In this document: one piece after another, positions 23,811 through 31,836 of the stretch
How positions within the stretch are numbered: position 1 is the first letter of the stretch
Layout of the letters: every line of letters begins with the position of its first letter
Assembly (NCBI RefSeq): GCF_016900375.1
Contig: NZ_JACJKB010000002.1
Coordinates: 62,001-126,000, forward strand
DNA length: 64,000 bases
Reading direction: 5' to 3'
DNA from: Collinsella tanakaei
GTDB taxonomy: Bacteria; Actinomycetota; Coriobacteriia; Coriobacteriales; Coriobacteriaceae
The notes under the pieces: generated by a model
Databases searched by the model: none
The model's input: the letters and a program-made list of their open reading frames with translations, nothing else
What the model was told of the DNA's origin: nothing
Made by a program: the position numbers and the translations under genes

Positions 23811-23851
23811 CTATGTAAGGGAAAAGGCAAAGCCTTTTCCCTTACATAGCC
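23809..23851. repeat. perfect 20-bp hairpin containing the fabG stop codon
   Basis: 23809-23828 (GGCTATGTAAGGGAAAAGGC) and 23832-23851 are exact reverse complements with loop AAA. The right arm contains the last codons and TAA stop of fabG, so the 3' end of the gene is mirrored. Confidence 0.92.
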
Positions 23852-24582
23852 ATACCGCCGTCGACGGCAAGCACCTGGCCGGTGATGTAGGCAGCCTCGT
23901 CGGACACCAGGAAGGCCACGGCGTGCGCCACGTCCTCGGGCTTGCCGGCGCGGGCGGCCGGGATCGCGGAGCACATGGCCTGCTGGGCAGCCTCGGGCAT
24001 GGCGGCGGTCATATCGGTCTCGATGTAGCCGGGCGCCACGGCGTTCACGCGGATGCCGACGCTCGCGACCTCGCGGGCAACGGACTTCGTCATGCCGATG
24101 AGGCCCGCCTTGCTGGCCGCGTAGTTGGCCTGGCCGGCGTTGCCCATGATGCCCACAACGCTCGCCATGTTGACGATGGCGCCGCCCTTGGCGCGCATCA
24201 TGGGGCGCAGCACGGCCTTGGTCATAAGGAAGGCGCCCTTGAGGTTCGTGGCGATGACGGCGTCGAAGTCCTCCTCGCTCATGCGGGCGGCCAGCTTGTC
24301 GCGGGTGATGCCGGCGTTGTTGACGAGGATGTCCACACCGCCGAGCTCCTTGGCGGCCTCGACGAGCTCCTTGGCGGAGTCGGCGGAGGTCACATCGCCC
24401 TGGACGGCGCGGGCGGTCGCGCCCGTCTCCTCCACGAGCTTGACGGTCTCCTCGGCAGCGGTGGCGTTGCCAGCGTAGGAAAACACGATGTTGGCGCCGC
24501 GGCGGGCGAGCTCAAGGCAGATGGCGCGGCCGATGCCGCGGCTGCCACCGGTAACGATGGCGGTCTTGCCGGTCAGATCCAT
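23842..24582 (-). CDS. fabG: 3-oxoacyl-ACP reductase FabG
   Basis: NADPH-dependent short-chain reductase of the elongation cycle, 246 residues. Cofactor loop TGGSRGIG is at 11-18, NNAG at 88-91, and the active site S141, Y154-x3-K158 (YAASK) is intact. It ends with the family tail LAVDGGMAM. GGAGGG precedes the ATG, 3 nt after the fabD stop region. The stop codon lies in a hairpin arm. Confidence 0.94.
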   Translation of the reverse strand: MDLTGKTAIVTGGSRGIGRAICLELARRGANIVFSYAGNATAAEETVKLVEETGATARAVQGDVTSADSAKELVEAAKELGGVDILVNNAGITRDKLAARMSEEDFDAVIATNLKGAFLMTKAVLRPMMRAKGGAIVNMASVVGIMGNAGQANYAASKAGLIGMTKSVAREVASVGIRVNAVAPGYIETDMTAAMPEAAQQAMCSAIPAARAGKPEDVAHAVAFLVSDEAAYITGQVLAVDGGMAM

Positions 24583-24585
24583 GGG

Positions 24586-25530
24586 TTATCCCTCCTGGGT
24601 TTCGGTCAGCTTCTGCAGGTCCTCGACGGTCTCGACGGGCGTGCAGGCGATCTCCTTGACGGTCTTGCGCACCAGGCCGGACAGAACCTTGCCCGGGCCG
24701 ATCTCGACGATGCGGTCGACGCCCAGCTCGGCCAGGCGGCAGATGGTGTCCTCCATGCGAACGGAGGACTGCACCTGGCGCTCGAGCAGGCTCACGATGT
24801 CGTCGCCCTCGCCCATCTCGCGGCCGAGCGTGTTGAAGAGCACGGGCACGCGCATCTCGCCCAGCTCAAGGCCGGAAAGGCGGTCGCGCAGGGCGTCGCC
24901 GGCGGGCTTGAGCAGCGAGGTATGGAACGGGCCGCTCACCTTCAGCGGGATGCAGCGGCGGGCGCCGGCCTCCTTGGCGGCGGCAGCGGCGGCCTCGACG
25001 GGCGCGCGGTCGCCGGCGATGACGATCTGACCGGGGCAGTTGTAGTTGGAGACCTCGACGGTCGTGCCCTCGGCGGCGTCGGCAGCAGCAGCGGCCACAA
25101 CGGACTCCACGGTCTCGCGGTCAAGGCCCAGGATGGAAATCATCGCGGTATCGCGGCCGGCGGCAGCGCTTGCCATGGCGGCGCCGCGGAAGGCGGCGAG
25201 CTTCACGGCCTCGACGGGCTCGAACACGCCGGCGGCAGCCAGCGCGGAGTACTCGCCGAGCGACAGGCCCGCGACGTAATCGGGAGCGATGCCGCACTCG
25301 GCAAGCACGGCCGTCATGCCGCAGGCGAAAGCCACCATGCAGGGCTGGGTGTACTCGGTGAGGTTCAGCTGGTCGTCGGGACCCTCGAACATAAGGGTCT
25401 TGAGATCGAAGTCCACCGCGGCGTCAGCAGCGTCGATGACCTGCGCGAACGTCGGATGGGCCTCGTACATGTCGCGGCCCATGCCCGCATGCTGCGAGCC
25501 CTGGCCGGCGTAGAGGAACGCGGTTGCCAT
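24586..25530 (-). CDS. fabD: malonyl-CoA:ACP transacylase FabD
   Basis: The enzyme transfers malonyl from CoA to ACP. It has 314 residues, with the opening FLYAGQGSQHAGMG, nucleophile S90 in GLSLGEYSAL, and the catalytic His in GPFHTSLL near 200. It is spaced 4 nt from fabG and 4 nt from fabK, so it is transcribed with them. Confidence 0.94.
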   Translation of the reverse strand: MATAFLYAGQGSQHAGMGRDMYEAHPTFAQVIDAADAAVDFDLKTLMFEGPDDQLNLTEYTQPCMVAFACGMTAVLAECGIAPDYVAGLSLGEYSALAAAGVFEPVEAVKLAAFRGAAMASAAAGRDTAMISILGLDRETVESVVAAAAADAAEGTTVEVSNYNCPGQIVIAGDRAPVEAAAAAAKEAGARRCIPLKVSGPFHTSLLKPAGDALRDRLSGLELGEMRVPVLFNTLGREMGEGDDIVSLLERQVQSSVRMEDTICRLAELGVDRIVEIGPGKVLSGLVRKTVKEIACTPVETVEDLQKLTETQEG

Positions 25531-25534
25531 GGAT

Positions 25535-26464
25535 TTACGCCTCCAGTCCGTCGATCACGGTCTTGCAGCCGGCCATCATGTCCTCGAAGATGGCGCGCAG
25601 CGGACGGATCTCGTGCACCATGCCGGCCACCTGGCCGCACATGAAGCTGCCGGTGTCGACGTCGCCGTCGAGCACGGCACGGCGCAGGCTGCCGAGCGTC
25701 AGGGCCTCAAGCTCGTCGCGCTTGGTGTTCTGCTGCTCGAGTTCGAGATACTTCTTGGTCATCTTGTTCTTGAGGCAGCGGACCGGGGCGCCGGCGGGAC
25801 GGCCGGTCACGACGGTGTCGTTCACGCCGGCCTTGACGACCTTGTCCTTGTAGTTGGCGTGGATGGGGCACTCCTCGCTCGCGAGCAGGCAGGTGCCCAC
25901 CTGGACGCCGCAGGCGCCGAGCGCGAAGGCGGCGGCCATGCCACGGCCGTCGGCGATGCCGCCGGCGGCGACCACGGGCAGGTCGACGGTGTCGACCACG
26001 GCGGGCACGAGCGCCATCGTGGTGGCCTCGCCCACGTGGCCGCCGGACTCGGTGCCCTCGGCGATGATGCCGTCGATGTCGAGGCGCGCGAGGCGTTTGG
26101 CGAGAATCGGCGCGGCGACAACCGGGAAGATGCGGATGCCGGCCTCCTTGAAGGCCTCGACGTACTTGGCGGGGTTGCCGGCGCCGGTGGTGACGACCTG
26201 TACGCCCTCCTCCACGACGACCTTGGCGCAGTCGTCGATATGCGGGTTCATGAGCATGAGGTTGACGCCGAAGGGCTTGTCGGTCAGCTCTTTGGCGCGG
26301 CGAATCTGGGCGCGCAGGCTCTCGCCGTCAAGACCGCCGCCGGCCACGAGACCGAGCGCGCCGGCGTTGGAGCAGGCCGCGGCGAACTCGCCGGTGGCGA
26401 TATTGGCCATGCCGCCCTGGATGATGGGGAACTCGGTTCCCAGAATCTCGTTCAGCTTCTTCAT
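25535..26464 (-). CDS. fabK: enoyl-ACP reductase II FabK (FMN)
   Basis: This flavoprotein carries out the last reduction in each elongation cycle and is unrelated to FabI. It has 309 residues, a TIM barrel opening PIIQGGMA, with FMN-binding segments AEGTESGGHVGE and AAGGIADGRGMAAA and the catalytic-region HANYKDK block. No fabI is present in the operon. The start is uncertain: the ATG at 26464 fits the family N-terminus but has AAAGGA 12 nt away; an ATG at 26476 directly abuts that site. Confidence 0.9.
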   Translation of the reverse strand: MKKLNEILGTEFPIIQGGMANIATGEFAAACSNAGALGLVAGGGLDGESLRAQIRRAKELTDKPFGVNLMLMNPHIDDCAKVVVEEGVQVVTTGAGNPAKYVEAFKEAGIRIFPVVAAPILAKRLARLDIDGIIAEGTESGGHVGEATTMALVPAVVDTVDLPVVAAGGIADGRGMAAAFALGACGVQVGTCLLASEECPIHANYKDKVVKAGVNDTVVTGRPAGAPVRCLKNKMTKKYLELEQQNTKRDELEALTLGSLRRAVLDGDVDTGSFMCGQVAGMVHEIRPLRAIFEDMMAGCKTVIDGLEA

Positions 26465-26486
26465 ATCTTCAAGCATTCCTTTCTTA

Positions 26487-26554
26487 TGACAGTGGGAACC
26501 GTCCTAGCTGTCATGGTTGGCATTTCATGACAGCGGGAACCGTCCTAACTGTCA
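26487..26554. repeat. tandem pair of family D units between fabH and fabK
   Basis: Two 27-nt units at 26487-26513 and 26528-26554 share TGACAG...GGGAACCGTCCTA...CTGTCA, each closed by a TGACAG/CTGTCA dyad. Unlike other families they are in direct orientation with a 41-nt period. Confidence 0.88.
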
Positions 26555-26557
26555 GGT

Positions 26558-27514
26558 TTAGGCGAATTCGGCGAGGGCGCCGGCCCAGGTGAGGCCTGCG
26601 CCGAAGCCTGCCATGAGCACGCGGCTGCCGGAGCCGAGCTTGCCCGCGTGGACCAGCTCGTCAAGCAGGATGGGCACGCTGCCGGCCGACGTGTTGCCGG
26701 TGTGGTCGATGTTGCCCTCGCACTTGGCCGGGTCGAGACCGAGCTTTTTCACGGAGTAGTCGACGATGCGCTTGTTGGCCTGGTGGTACACGAAGCGGTC
26801 GACCTCATCGGCGGAGATGCCCGCACGCTCGAGCACCTCGGTGGTGCAGCGGGGCATGACCTCGGTGGCGAAGCGGAACACCGCGCGGCCGTCCATATGC
26901 AGGTACGACGGGTCGTCGCAGCCCACACCGGGGGCGTACAGCGAGGTGTCGTCGCCACGCGAGCCCCAGACAGCGTGCAGCTCAGGGTAGCCCTCGGCGC
27001 GCTCGAGCACCGCCGCGCCCGCGCCGTCGCCAAAGAGCACGCAGGTCGTGCGGTCGGTGAAATCCATGACGCGCGAGAGCGTATCGGCGCCCACGACGAG
27101 CGCGTAGGGGCGCGCAGCGCCGGGCAGCAGGCACTCGGCCACATGCAGGCCGTACACGAAGCCGGCGCACGCGGCGTTCAGGTCGAAGCAGAGCGTATCC
27201 TCCGGCATGCCCAGATCTGCCTGCAGCAGGCAGGCGGCCGACGGGGTGCACGTATCGGCCGTGAACGTGGCCACGAGGCACACACCGACCTGCGCGGGCT
27301 CAATGCCCGCCGCCTCGAGCGCACGCGCAGCGGCGTCGCGCACCAGGGTGCGGTGGCTCTCGCCCACTTCCGCATCGCAGTAGCGCCGCGAACGGATGCC
27401 GGTGCGCGTGGAGATCCACTCGTCGGAGGTCTCCACGATCTTGGCCATATCGTCGTTGGTCATCACGCGGCTGGGTACGGCCGACCCGGTGCCGAGGATC
27501 TTGACGCCCATCAT
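26558..27514 (-). CDS. fabH: beta-ketoacyl-ACP synthase III FabH
   Basis: The initiating condensation enzyme joins acetyl- or branched acyl-CoA with malonyl-ACP. It has 318 residues with the complete catalytic triad C116 (NAACAGF), H244 (YHQANKRI) and N274 (GNTSAG). The ATG overlaps the accA stop as ATGA, showing translational coupling; a second ATG follows at once. Confidence 0.93.
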   Translation of the reverse strand: MMGVKILGTGSAVPSRVMTNDDMAKIVETSDEWISTRTGIRSRRYCDAEVGESHRTLVRDAAARALEAAGIEPAQVGVCLVATFTADTCTPSAACLLQADLGMPEDTLCFDLNAACAGFVYGLHVAECLLPGAARPYALVVGADTLSRVMDFTDRTTCVLFGDGAGAAVLERAEGYPELHAVWGSRGDDTSLYAPGVGCDDPSYLHMDGRAVFRFATEVMPRCTTEVLERAGISADEVDRFVYHQANKRIVDYSVKKLGLDPAKCEGNIDHTGNTSAGSVPILLDELVHAGKLGSGSRVLMAGFGAGLTWAGALAEFA

Positions 27515-28353
27515 ATGCGGCCTCGCTTCACGGCGGTGGAACCCATGGCGCGGAACTTGCGGTAGCGGTCGTTCACGAGCGCGTTCGGGCTCATCTTGGA
27601 AAGTGCTTCCAGCTCGCGGGTGAGCTGGGTGTCGAGCACCTGGAAGAGCGCGGCGGAGTTCTCGTGCGCGCCGCCGGCGGGCTCGGGGATGATGCCGTCG
27701 ATGACGCCGAGCTCCAGCAGGTCGTCGGCGGTGAGCTTCATGACCTCGCAGGCCTCATCGGCACGGCTCGAGTCCTTCCACAGGATGGACGCGAAGCCCT
27801 CGGGCGAAAGCACGGAGTACACGGCGTTCTCGAGCATGATCACGCGGTTGCCCACGGCGAGCGCCAGCGCGCCGCCGGAGCCGCCCTCGCCGCAGATCAC
27901 GGAGATGACGGGCACGGTGAGCGAGCTCATGAGCTCGATGGAGCGGGCGATGGCCTCGCCCTGGCCGTGCTCCTCGGCCTCCATACCGGGGTAGGCGCCG
28001 GAGGTGTCGACAAAGGTGAAGATGGGGCGGCCGAACTTCTCGGCGGCGCGCATGATGCGCTGCGCCTTGCGGTAGCCCTCGGGCGAGGCCATGCCGAAGT
28101 TGCAGGCCACGCGCTCCTCGATGTCGGCGCCCTTGCGGTTGCCGATCACGGTGACCGGGCGGCCGTGGAACAGGGCGATGCCGCCCATGATGCTGGGGTC
28201 GTCGGTGCTGTTGAGGTCGCCGCGCTGCTCGAAGAAATCGGTGAACAGGGCGTCGACGATCTGCGCCACGCCGGGGCGACCGGGGTGACGGGCGATGGCC
28301 ACGCGCTGCGCGGCGGTCAGGACGTCAACGGTGACGGACAGGTTATCCGACAT
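27511..28353 (-). CDS. accA: acetyl-CoA carboxylase carboxyltransferase subunit alpha
   Basis: The subunit pairs with AccD to move CO2 from biotin to acetyl-CoA, making malonyl-CoA. It has 280 residues from the ATG with GGGGGG upstream. Family blocks RHPGRPG, GDLNSTDDPSIMGGIA, TFVDTSGAYPGMEAEE and GEGGSGGALAL are intact. The start overlaps the end of accD by 11 nt. Confidence 0.92.
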   Translation of the reverse strand: MSDNLSVTVDVLTAAQRVAIARHPGRPGVAQIVDALFTDFFEQRGDLNSTDDPSIMGGIALFHGRPVTVIGNRKGADIEERVACNFGMASPEGYRKAQRIMRAAEKFGRPIFTFVDTSGAYPGMEAEEHGQGEAIARSIELMSSLTVPVISVICGEGGSGGALALAVGNRVIMLENAVYSVLSPEGFASILWKDSSRADEACEVMKLTADDLLELGVIDGIIPEPAGGAHENSAALFQVLDTQLTRELEALSKMSPNALVNDRYRKFRAMGSTAVKRGRI

Positions 28354-29209
28354 GCTCGCTGCCCCCCTTTCCATGAAGCACAAGCAGGCGAATCAGGGTC
28401 GAGCGCATGCGGGCGCGCGGCACCACGGCGTCGATGAAGCCGTGCTCGAGCTGGAACTCGGCGCTCTGGAAGCCCTCGGGGAGCTTCTGGCCGATGGTCT
28501 GCTCGATCACGCGCGGGCCGGCGAAGCCCACGAGCGCGCCGGGCTCGGCCAGATGGATGTCGCCCAGGCTGGCGAAGCTCGCGGTTACGCCACCCGTCGT
28601 GGGGTTGGTGAACACCGAGATGTACAGGCCGCCCTTATCGGAGAAGCGCTGGATAGCCGCGGAGGTCTTGGCCATCTGCATGAGCGAGATGATGCCCTCC
28701 TGCATGCGGGCGCCGCCGCTCGCGGAGAACACGATGAGCGGCAGGTGCTGCTTGGTGGCGCGCTCGATGAGGCGGGTGAGCTTCTCGCCCACCACGGCGC
28801 CCATGCTCGCCATGAGGAAGCGCGTGTCGAGCGCGGCGATGGCCACGCGCACGCCGCCAATCTTGGCGATGGCGGTCACGATGGCATCGCCCTGATGCGT
28901 CTTGGCGCGCAGCTTCGCGAGCTTCTCGGGGTAGTCGGGGAAATCGAGCGGGTCGGTGGAGACCAGCGCGGCGTCGAGCTCGCGGAACTGGCCGTCGTCG
29001 ACGAGCATCTTGATGCGGTCGCGCGCCGGAACGGCGAAATGATGGCCGCAGTAGGGGCACACGAACTGGTTGTCCGCCAGGTCGCCGTCGTTCAGGGCGC
29101 GGCCGCAGCTGGGGCACGTCCGCTCCTCGACAGCAGGCGCCGTGCCCTGCTGGCGCATCTTCTTGAGCGCGAGCAGGCGGTTGCGGCGCTCGGCAAGGAT
29201 TCCCGCCAT
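28343..29209 (-). CDS. accD: acetyl-CoA carboxylase carboxyltransferase subunit beta
   Basis: Partner of AccA, 288 residues. The N-terminal zinc ribbon is complete: C32, C35 (CPSC) and C51, C54 (CPYC). The carboxyltransferase core has ASGGARMQEG and NPTTGGVTASFA. The gene lies between accC and accA with a 3-nt gap and an 11-nt overlap respectively. Confidence 0.94.
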   Translation of the reverse strand: MAGILAERRNRLLALKKMRQQGTAPAVEERTCPSCGRALNDGDLADNQFVCPYCGHHFAVPARDRIKMLVDDGQFRELDAALVSTDPLDFPDYPEKLAKLRAKTHQGDAIVTAIAKIGGVRVAIAALDTRFLMASMGAVVGEKLTRLIERATKQHLPLIVFSASGGARMQEGIISLMQMAKTSAAIQRFSDKGGLYISVFTNPTTGGVTASFASLGDIHLAEPGALVGFAGPRVIEQTIGQKLPEGFQSAEFQLEHGFIDAVVPRARMRSTLIRLLVLHGKGGSEHVG

Positions 29210-29212
29210 GCG

Positions 29213-30613
29213 TTACGCCTCCTTCGCGGTGTCGGAAGCGGCATCGTCGGCGACGTTCGTCCACGCCAGCAGCGTGTCGAGGTTCTCGTCGATAAACGAG
29301 GTGTTGTACGTCGCGCGGATGAAGCCGGGGTGGTACATGATCTGATGGAGGACGTCGATGTTGGTCTTGGGGCCGTCGATGACGAACTCCTCGAGGCAGC
29401 GGCGCATGCGGCGCAGCGCCTCGAGGCGCGTGGGCGCCCACACGATGAGCTTCGCGGCGAGCGAGTCGTAGTAGGGCGGCAGCTCGCAGCCCGCGTACAG
29501 GCCGGTGTCGACGCGCACGCCGTAGCCGCCGGGGATGTGGACGAAGTCGACCATGCCGGGCGACGGCATGAAGCCGTGCGCCGGGTCCTCCGCGTTGACG
29601 CGGCACTCGATGGCGTGGCCGCGCAGCTGGATGTCGTCCTGCGTGAACGAAAGCGAGAGACCGGAAGCCACGCGCAGCTGCTCGCGCACGAGATCGACGC
29701 CCGTCACGCACTCGGTGATGGGATGCTCGACCTGGATACGGGTGTTCATCTCAATGAAGTAGAACTCACCGGAGGGATCGAGCACGAACTCGATGGTGCC
29801 GGCGTTCACGTAGCCAGCCGCGCGGGCGGCGGCCACGGCGGCCTCTCCCATGCGCTGGCGCAGCTCCGGGGTGAGCACGCGCGAGGGGGTCTCCTCGATC
29901 ATCTTCTGGCCGCGGCGCTGGATGGAGCAGTCGCGCTCGCCCAGCTGGACCACGTTGCCCTGCGCATCGGCCATGATCTGGAACTCGATGTGATGCGGGT
30001 TGAGCACGAGCTTCTCGAGGTACATCTCGTCGTCGTTGAAGCAGGCGCGTGCCTCGGCGCGGGCCTCCTCAAAGAGGTCCTCGAACTGGTTCGGGTCGAA
30101 GACCTTGCGCATGCCGCGGCCGCCACCGCCGGCAGCAGCCTTGATGAGCACGGGATAGCCGATCTCGTCGGCGACGCGCTTGGCCTCGGCTACATCCTTC
30201 ACGGAGCCGTCGGAGCCGGGCACCACGGGCACGCCGGCACCCTTCATGAGCTCGCGCGCGGCGGCCTTGTTGCCCATCGTGCGGATAACGTCGCCCGAGG
30301 GGCCGATCCAGGTGATGCCGTTCTTCTCGCACTCATCGGCGAACTCGGCGTTCTCGGACAAAAAGCCGTAGCCGGGGTGGATCGCGTCGCAGTGCGCGGC
30401 CTTGGCCACGGTGAGCAGCGCCTTGGTGTCGAGATAGCTCTGCGCGGAGGGCGCGGGGCCGATGCAGTAGGCGTGCTCGGCGAGCTGCACGTGCAGCGCC
30501 TCGCGGTCGGCCTCGGAGTACACGACCACCGGCTCGATGTCGAGCTCGCGGCACGCGCGGAAGACGCGCACGGCGATCTCGCCGCGGTTGGCGATAAGGA
30601 TTCGCTTGAACAT
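29213..30613 (-). CDS. accC: acetyl-CoA carboxylase biotin carboxylase subunit
   Basis: ATP-grasp enzyme that carboxylates the biotin on AccB. It has 466 residues, opening FKRILIANRGEIAVR, with the glycine-rich ATP lid AAAGGGGRGMRKV near 160, the metal and catalytic block FIEMNTRIQVEHP and the biotin carboxylase C-terminal domain. It follows accB by 12 nt. Confidence 0.95.
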   Translation of the reverse strand: MFKRILIANRGEIAVRVFRACRELDIEPVVVYSEADREALHVQLAEHAYCIGPAPSAQSYLDTKALLTVAKAAHCDAIHPGYGFLSENAEFADECEKNGITWIGPSGDVIRTMGNKAAARELMKGAGVPVVPGSDGSVKDVAEAKRVADEIGYPVLIKAAAGGGGRGMRKVFDPNQFEDLFEEARAEARACFNDDEMYLEKLVLNPHHIEFQIMADAQGNVVQLGERDCSIQRRGQKMIEETPSRVLTPELRQRMGEAAVAAARAAGYVNAGTIEFVLDPSGEFYFIEMNTRIQVEHPITECVTGVDLVREQLRVASGLSLSFTQDDIQLRGHAIECRVNAEDPAHGFMPSPGMVDFVHIPGGYGVRVDTGLYAGCELPPYYDSLAAKLIVWAPTRLEALRRMRRCLEEFVIDGPKTNIDVLHQIMYHPGFIRATYNTSFIDENLDTLLAWTNVADDAASDTAKEA

Positions 30614-30625
30614 GGGGCGCCGCCT

Positions 30626-31117
30626 TTAAGCCTCGTGGTAGCGGATCAGCGGGGCGCCGAAGGACACGAGCTCGCCGTCGGTGGCCATGATCTCGTCGAT
30701 CACGCAGTCGCACGGGGCGGTGACCTCGCTCATCATCTTCATAGCCTCGAGCAGGCAGACGGTATCGCCCTTCTTCACGTGGTCGCCGGGCTGGACATAG
30801 GGGTCCTTATCGGGCGAGGGGGCGACGTAGAACGTGCCCACGAGCGGAGCGGTGATGCAGGGGCCGTCAGCCGCGGGAGCCTCATCGGCAGCAGGCGCGG
30901 CAGCCGGGGCAGCGGCGGCAGCTGCGGGGGCAGCCGGGGCAGCGGCGGGCGCCGGAGCCGCGGCGGCGGGGGCGGTCATCGGCATGGGCGGCACGGGGCC
31001 GCAGCCGGGCTTCTCGAGCTCGATGGTTGTATCGCCGCTCGTGATCTTCATGCGGCCGATGCCGCTCGTATCAAAACGACCCATGAGGTCGATGATGTCC
31101 TGAGTCTTCATAGCCAT
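30626..31117 (-). CDS. accB: biotin carboxyl carrier protein
   Basis: The protein is 163 residues: an N-terminal helical part, a 45-residue Ala/Pro linker, and the C-terminal biotinyl domain with the modified Lys in LLEAMKMM (about K127). The linker is long and almost pure Ala/Pro. Three ATGs are possible; the second was chosen because AAGGAGG lies 9 nt before it, against 3 nt for the first. Confidence 0.92.
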   Translation of the reverse strand: MAMKTQDIIDLMGRFDTSGIGRMKITSGDTTIELEKPGCGPVPPMPMTAPAAAAPAPAAAPAAPAAAAAAPAAAPAADEAPAADGPCITAPLVGTFYVAPSPDKDPYVQPGDHVKKGDTVCLLEAMKMMSEVTAPCDCVIDEIMATDGELVSFGAPLIRYHEA

Positions 31118-31166
31118 GTGCATGAACCTCCTTGTCTACCAGGGAAACACTGGTCGTTTGCCTCTC

Positions 31167-31204
31167 ATGTCCACTTTCAAGACGGAGATGTTTTAGGACA
31201 TTCG
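31167..31204. repeat. decayed single half of a family C unit
   Basis: ATGTCCACTTTCAAGACGGA and the following 18 nt match the outer arm of the family C palindromes with a few changes. No opposite arm is present. It lies between acpP and accB. Confidence 0.75.
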
Positions 31205-31266
31205 GGAGAGCTGCCCGCGAGAGCCAATCGATCGGTGCTTCCCTCGATGCGTGCTGCATAAAGAGA

Positions 31267-31297
31267 AGCCGGGCAGGACGCGCGGCCCTGCCCGGCT
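31267..31297 (-). terminator. hairpin after acpP, partial terminator
   Basis: AGCCGGGCAGG pairs exactly with CCTGCCCGGCT. The minus-strand RNA then reads TTCTCTTTATG, a weak U-tract. It could reduce read-through from acpP into accB and account for the higher ACP demand. Confidence 0.6.
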
Positions 31298-31312
31298 ACT
31301 GGCTCGGATGTG

Positions 31313-31543
31313 TTACTGAGCCTTGTTCTCCAGGTAGTCGGCCAGATCGCCAACGGTCTTGAACTGGTCGAGCTCAGCGTCATCGATCTCGCAGTCGAAG
31401 GCCTCCTCGAGGGCCATGACGAGCTCCATGGCGGCCAGGGAGTCGGCGCCCAGATCCTCCTCGAGCTTGGCCTCGCGGGTGACCTTCTCAAGGTCGCAAC
31501 CGACGGTCTCGGAGATGACCTCGCGCATCTTCTCGAAATCCAT
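31313..31543 (-). CDS. acpP: acyl carrier protein
   Basis: The protein is 76 residues, acidic, four-helix. The phosphopantetheine Ser is S35 in GADSLAAMELV. It is the first gene of the fatty acid operon and carries all intermediates. AAAGGAG lies upstream of the ATG. Confidence 0.95.
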   Translation of the reverse strand: MDFEKMREVISETVGCDLEKVTREAKLEEDLGADSLAAMELVMALEEAFDCEIDDAELDQFKTVGDLADYLENKAQ

Positions 31544-31628
31544 GACAACTCCTTTCCGAGTGCGTCATTCGTTCGCACTCGAATCCGAAGCGCGCGCTTT
31601 TCGCGCGCCCCTTGCGTGCAAAACTAGC

Positions 31629-31642
31629 TAAAGCATTTTAGT
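31629..31642. promoter_or_regulatory. candidate operator/promoter of the fatty acid operon
   Basis: CTAAA-GCAT-TTTAG is a dyad in an AT-rich patch 86 nt before acpP. On the minus strand the overlapping TAAAAT could be a -10 box with TCAACA 16 nt upstream as -35. The operon encodes a FabT-like MarR protein that could bind here. Confidence 0.4.
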
Positions 31643-31726
31643 TAAAAGTTTTGAGATGTTGACGACGCAACATCCCTCCGCAGGAACTGCACAATAGCGC
31701 AAAATGGCAGGTCCATTGACAAGGGC

Positions 31727-31827
31727 GACAAGAAGGGGCCGGGTACAAACTTGTCGCCTAGGGACGGATCCCGTCGACCGAACGAAATCCGCCTAGGCGA
31801 CAAGTTTGTACCCGGCCCCTTCTTGTC
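31727..31827. repeat. family B palindrome with perfect 36-bp arms
   Basis: 31727-31762 (GACAAGAAGGGGCCGGGTAC...) is an exact reverse complement of 31792-31827, around a 29-nt loop. It lies 9 nt after the MacB-like stop and before the acpP promoter, and probably also acts as terminator. Confidence 0.92.
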
Positions 31828-31836
31828 GGCAGTCGG

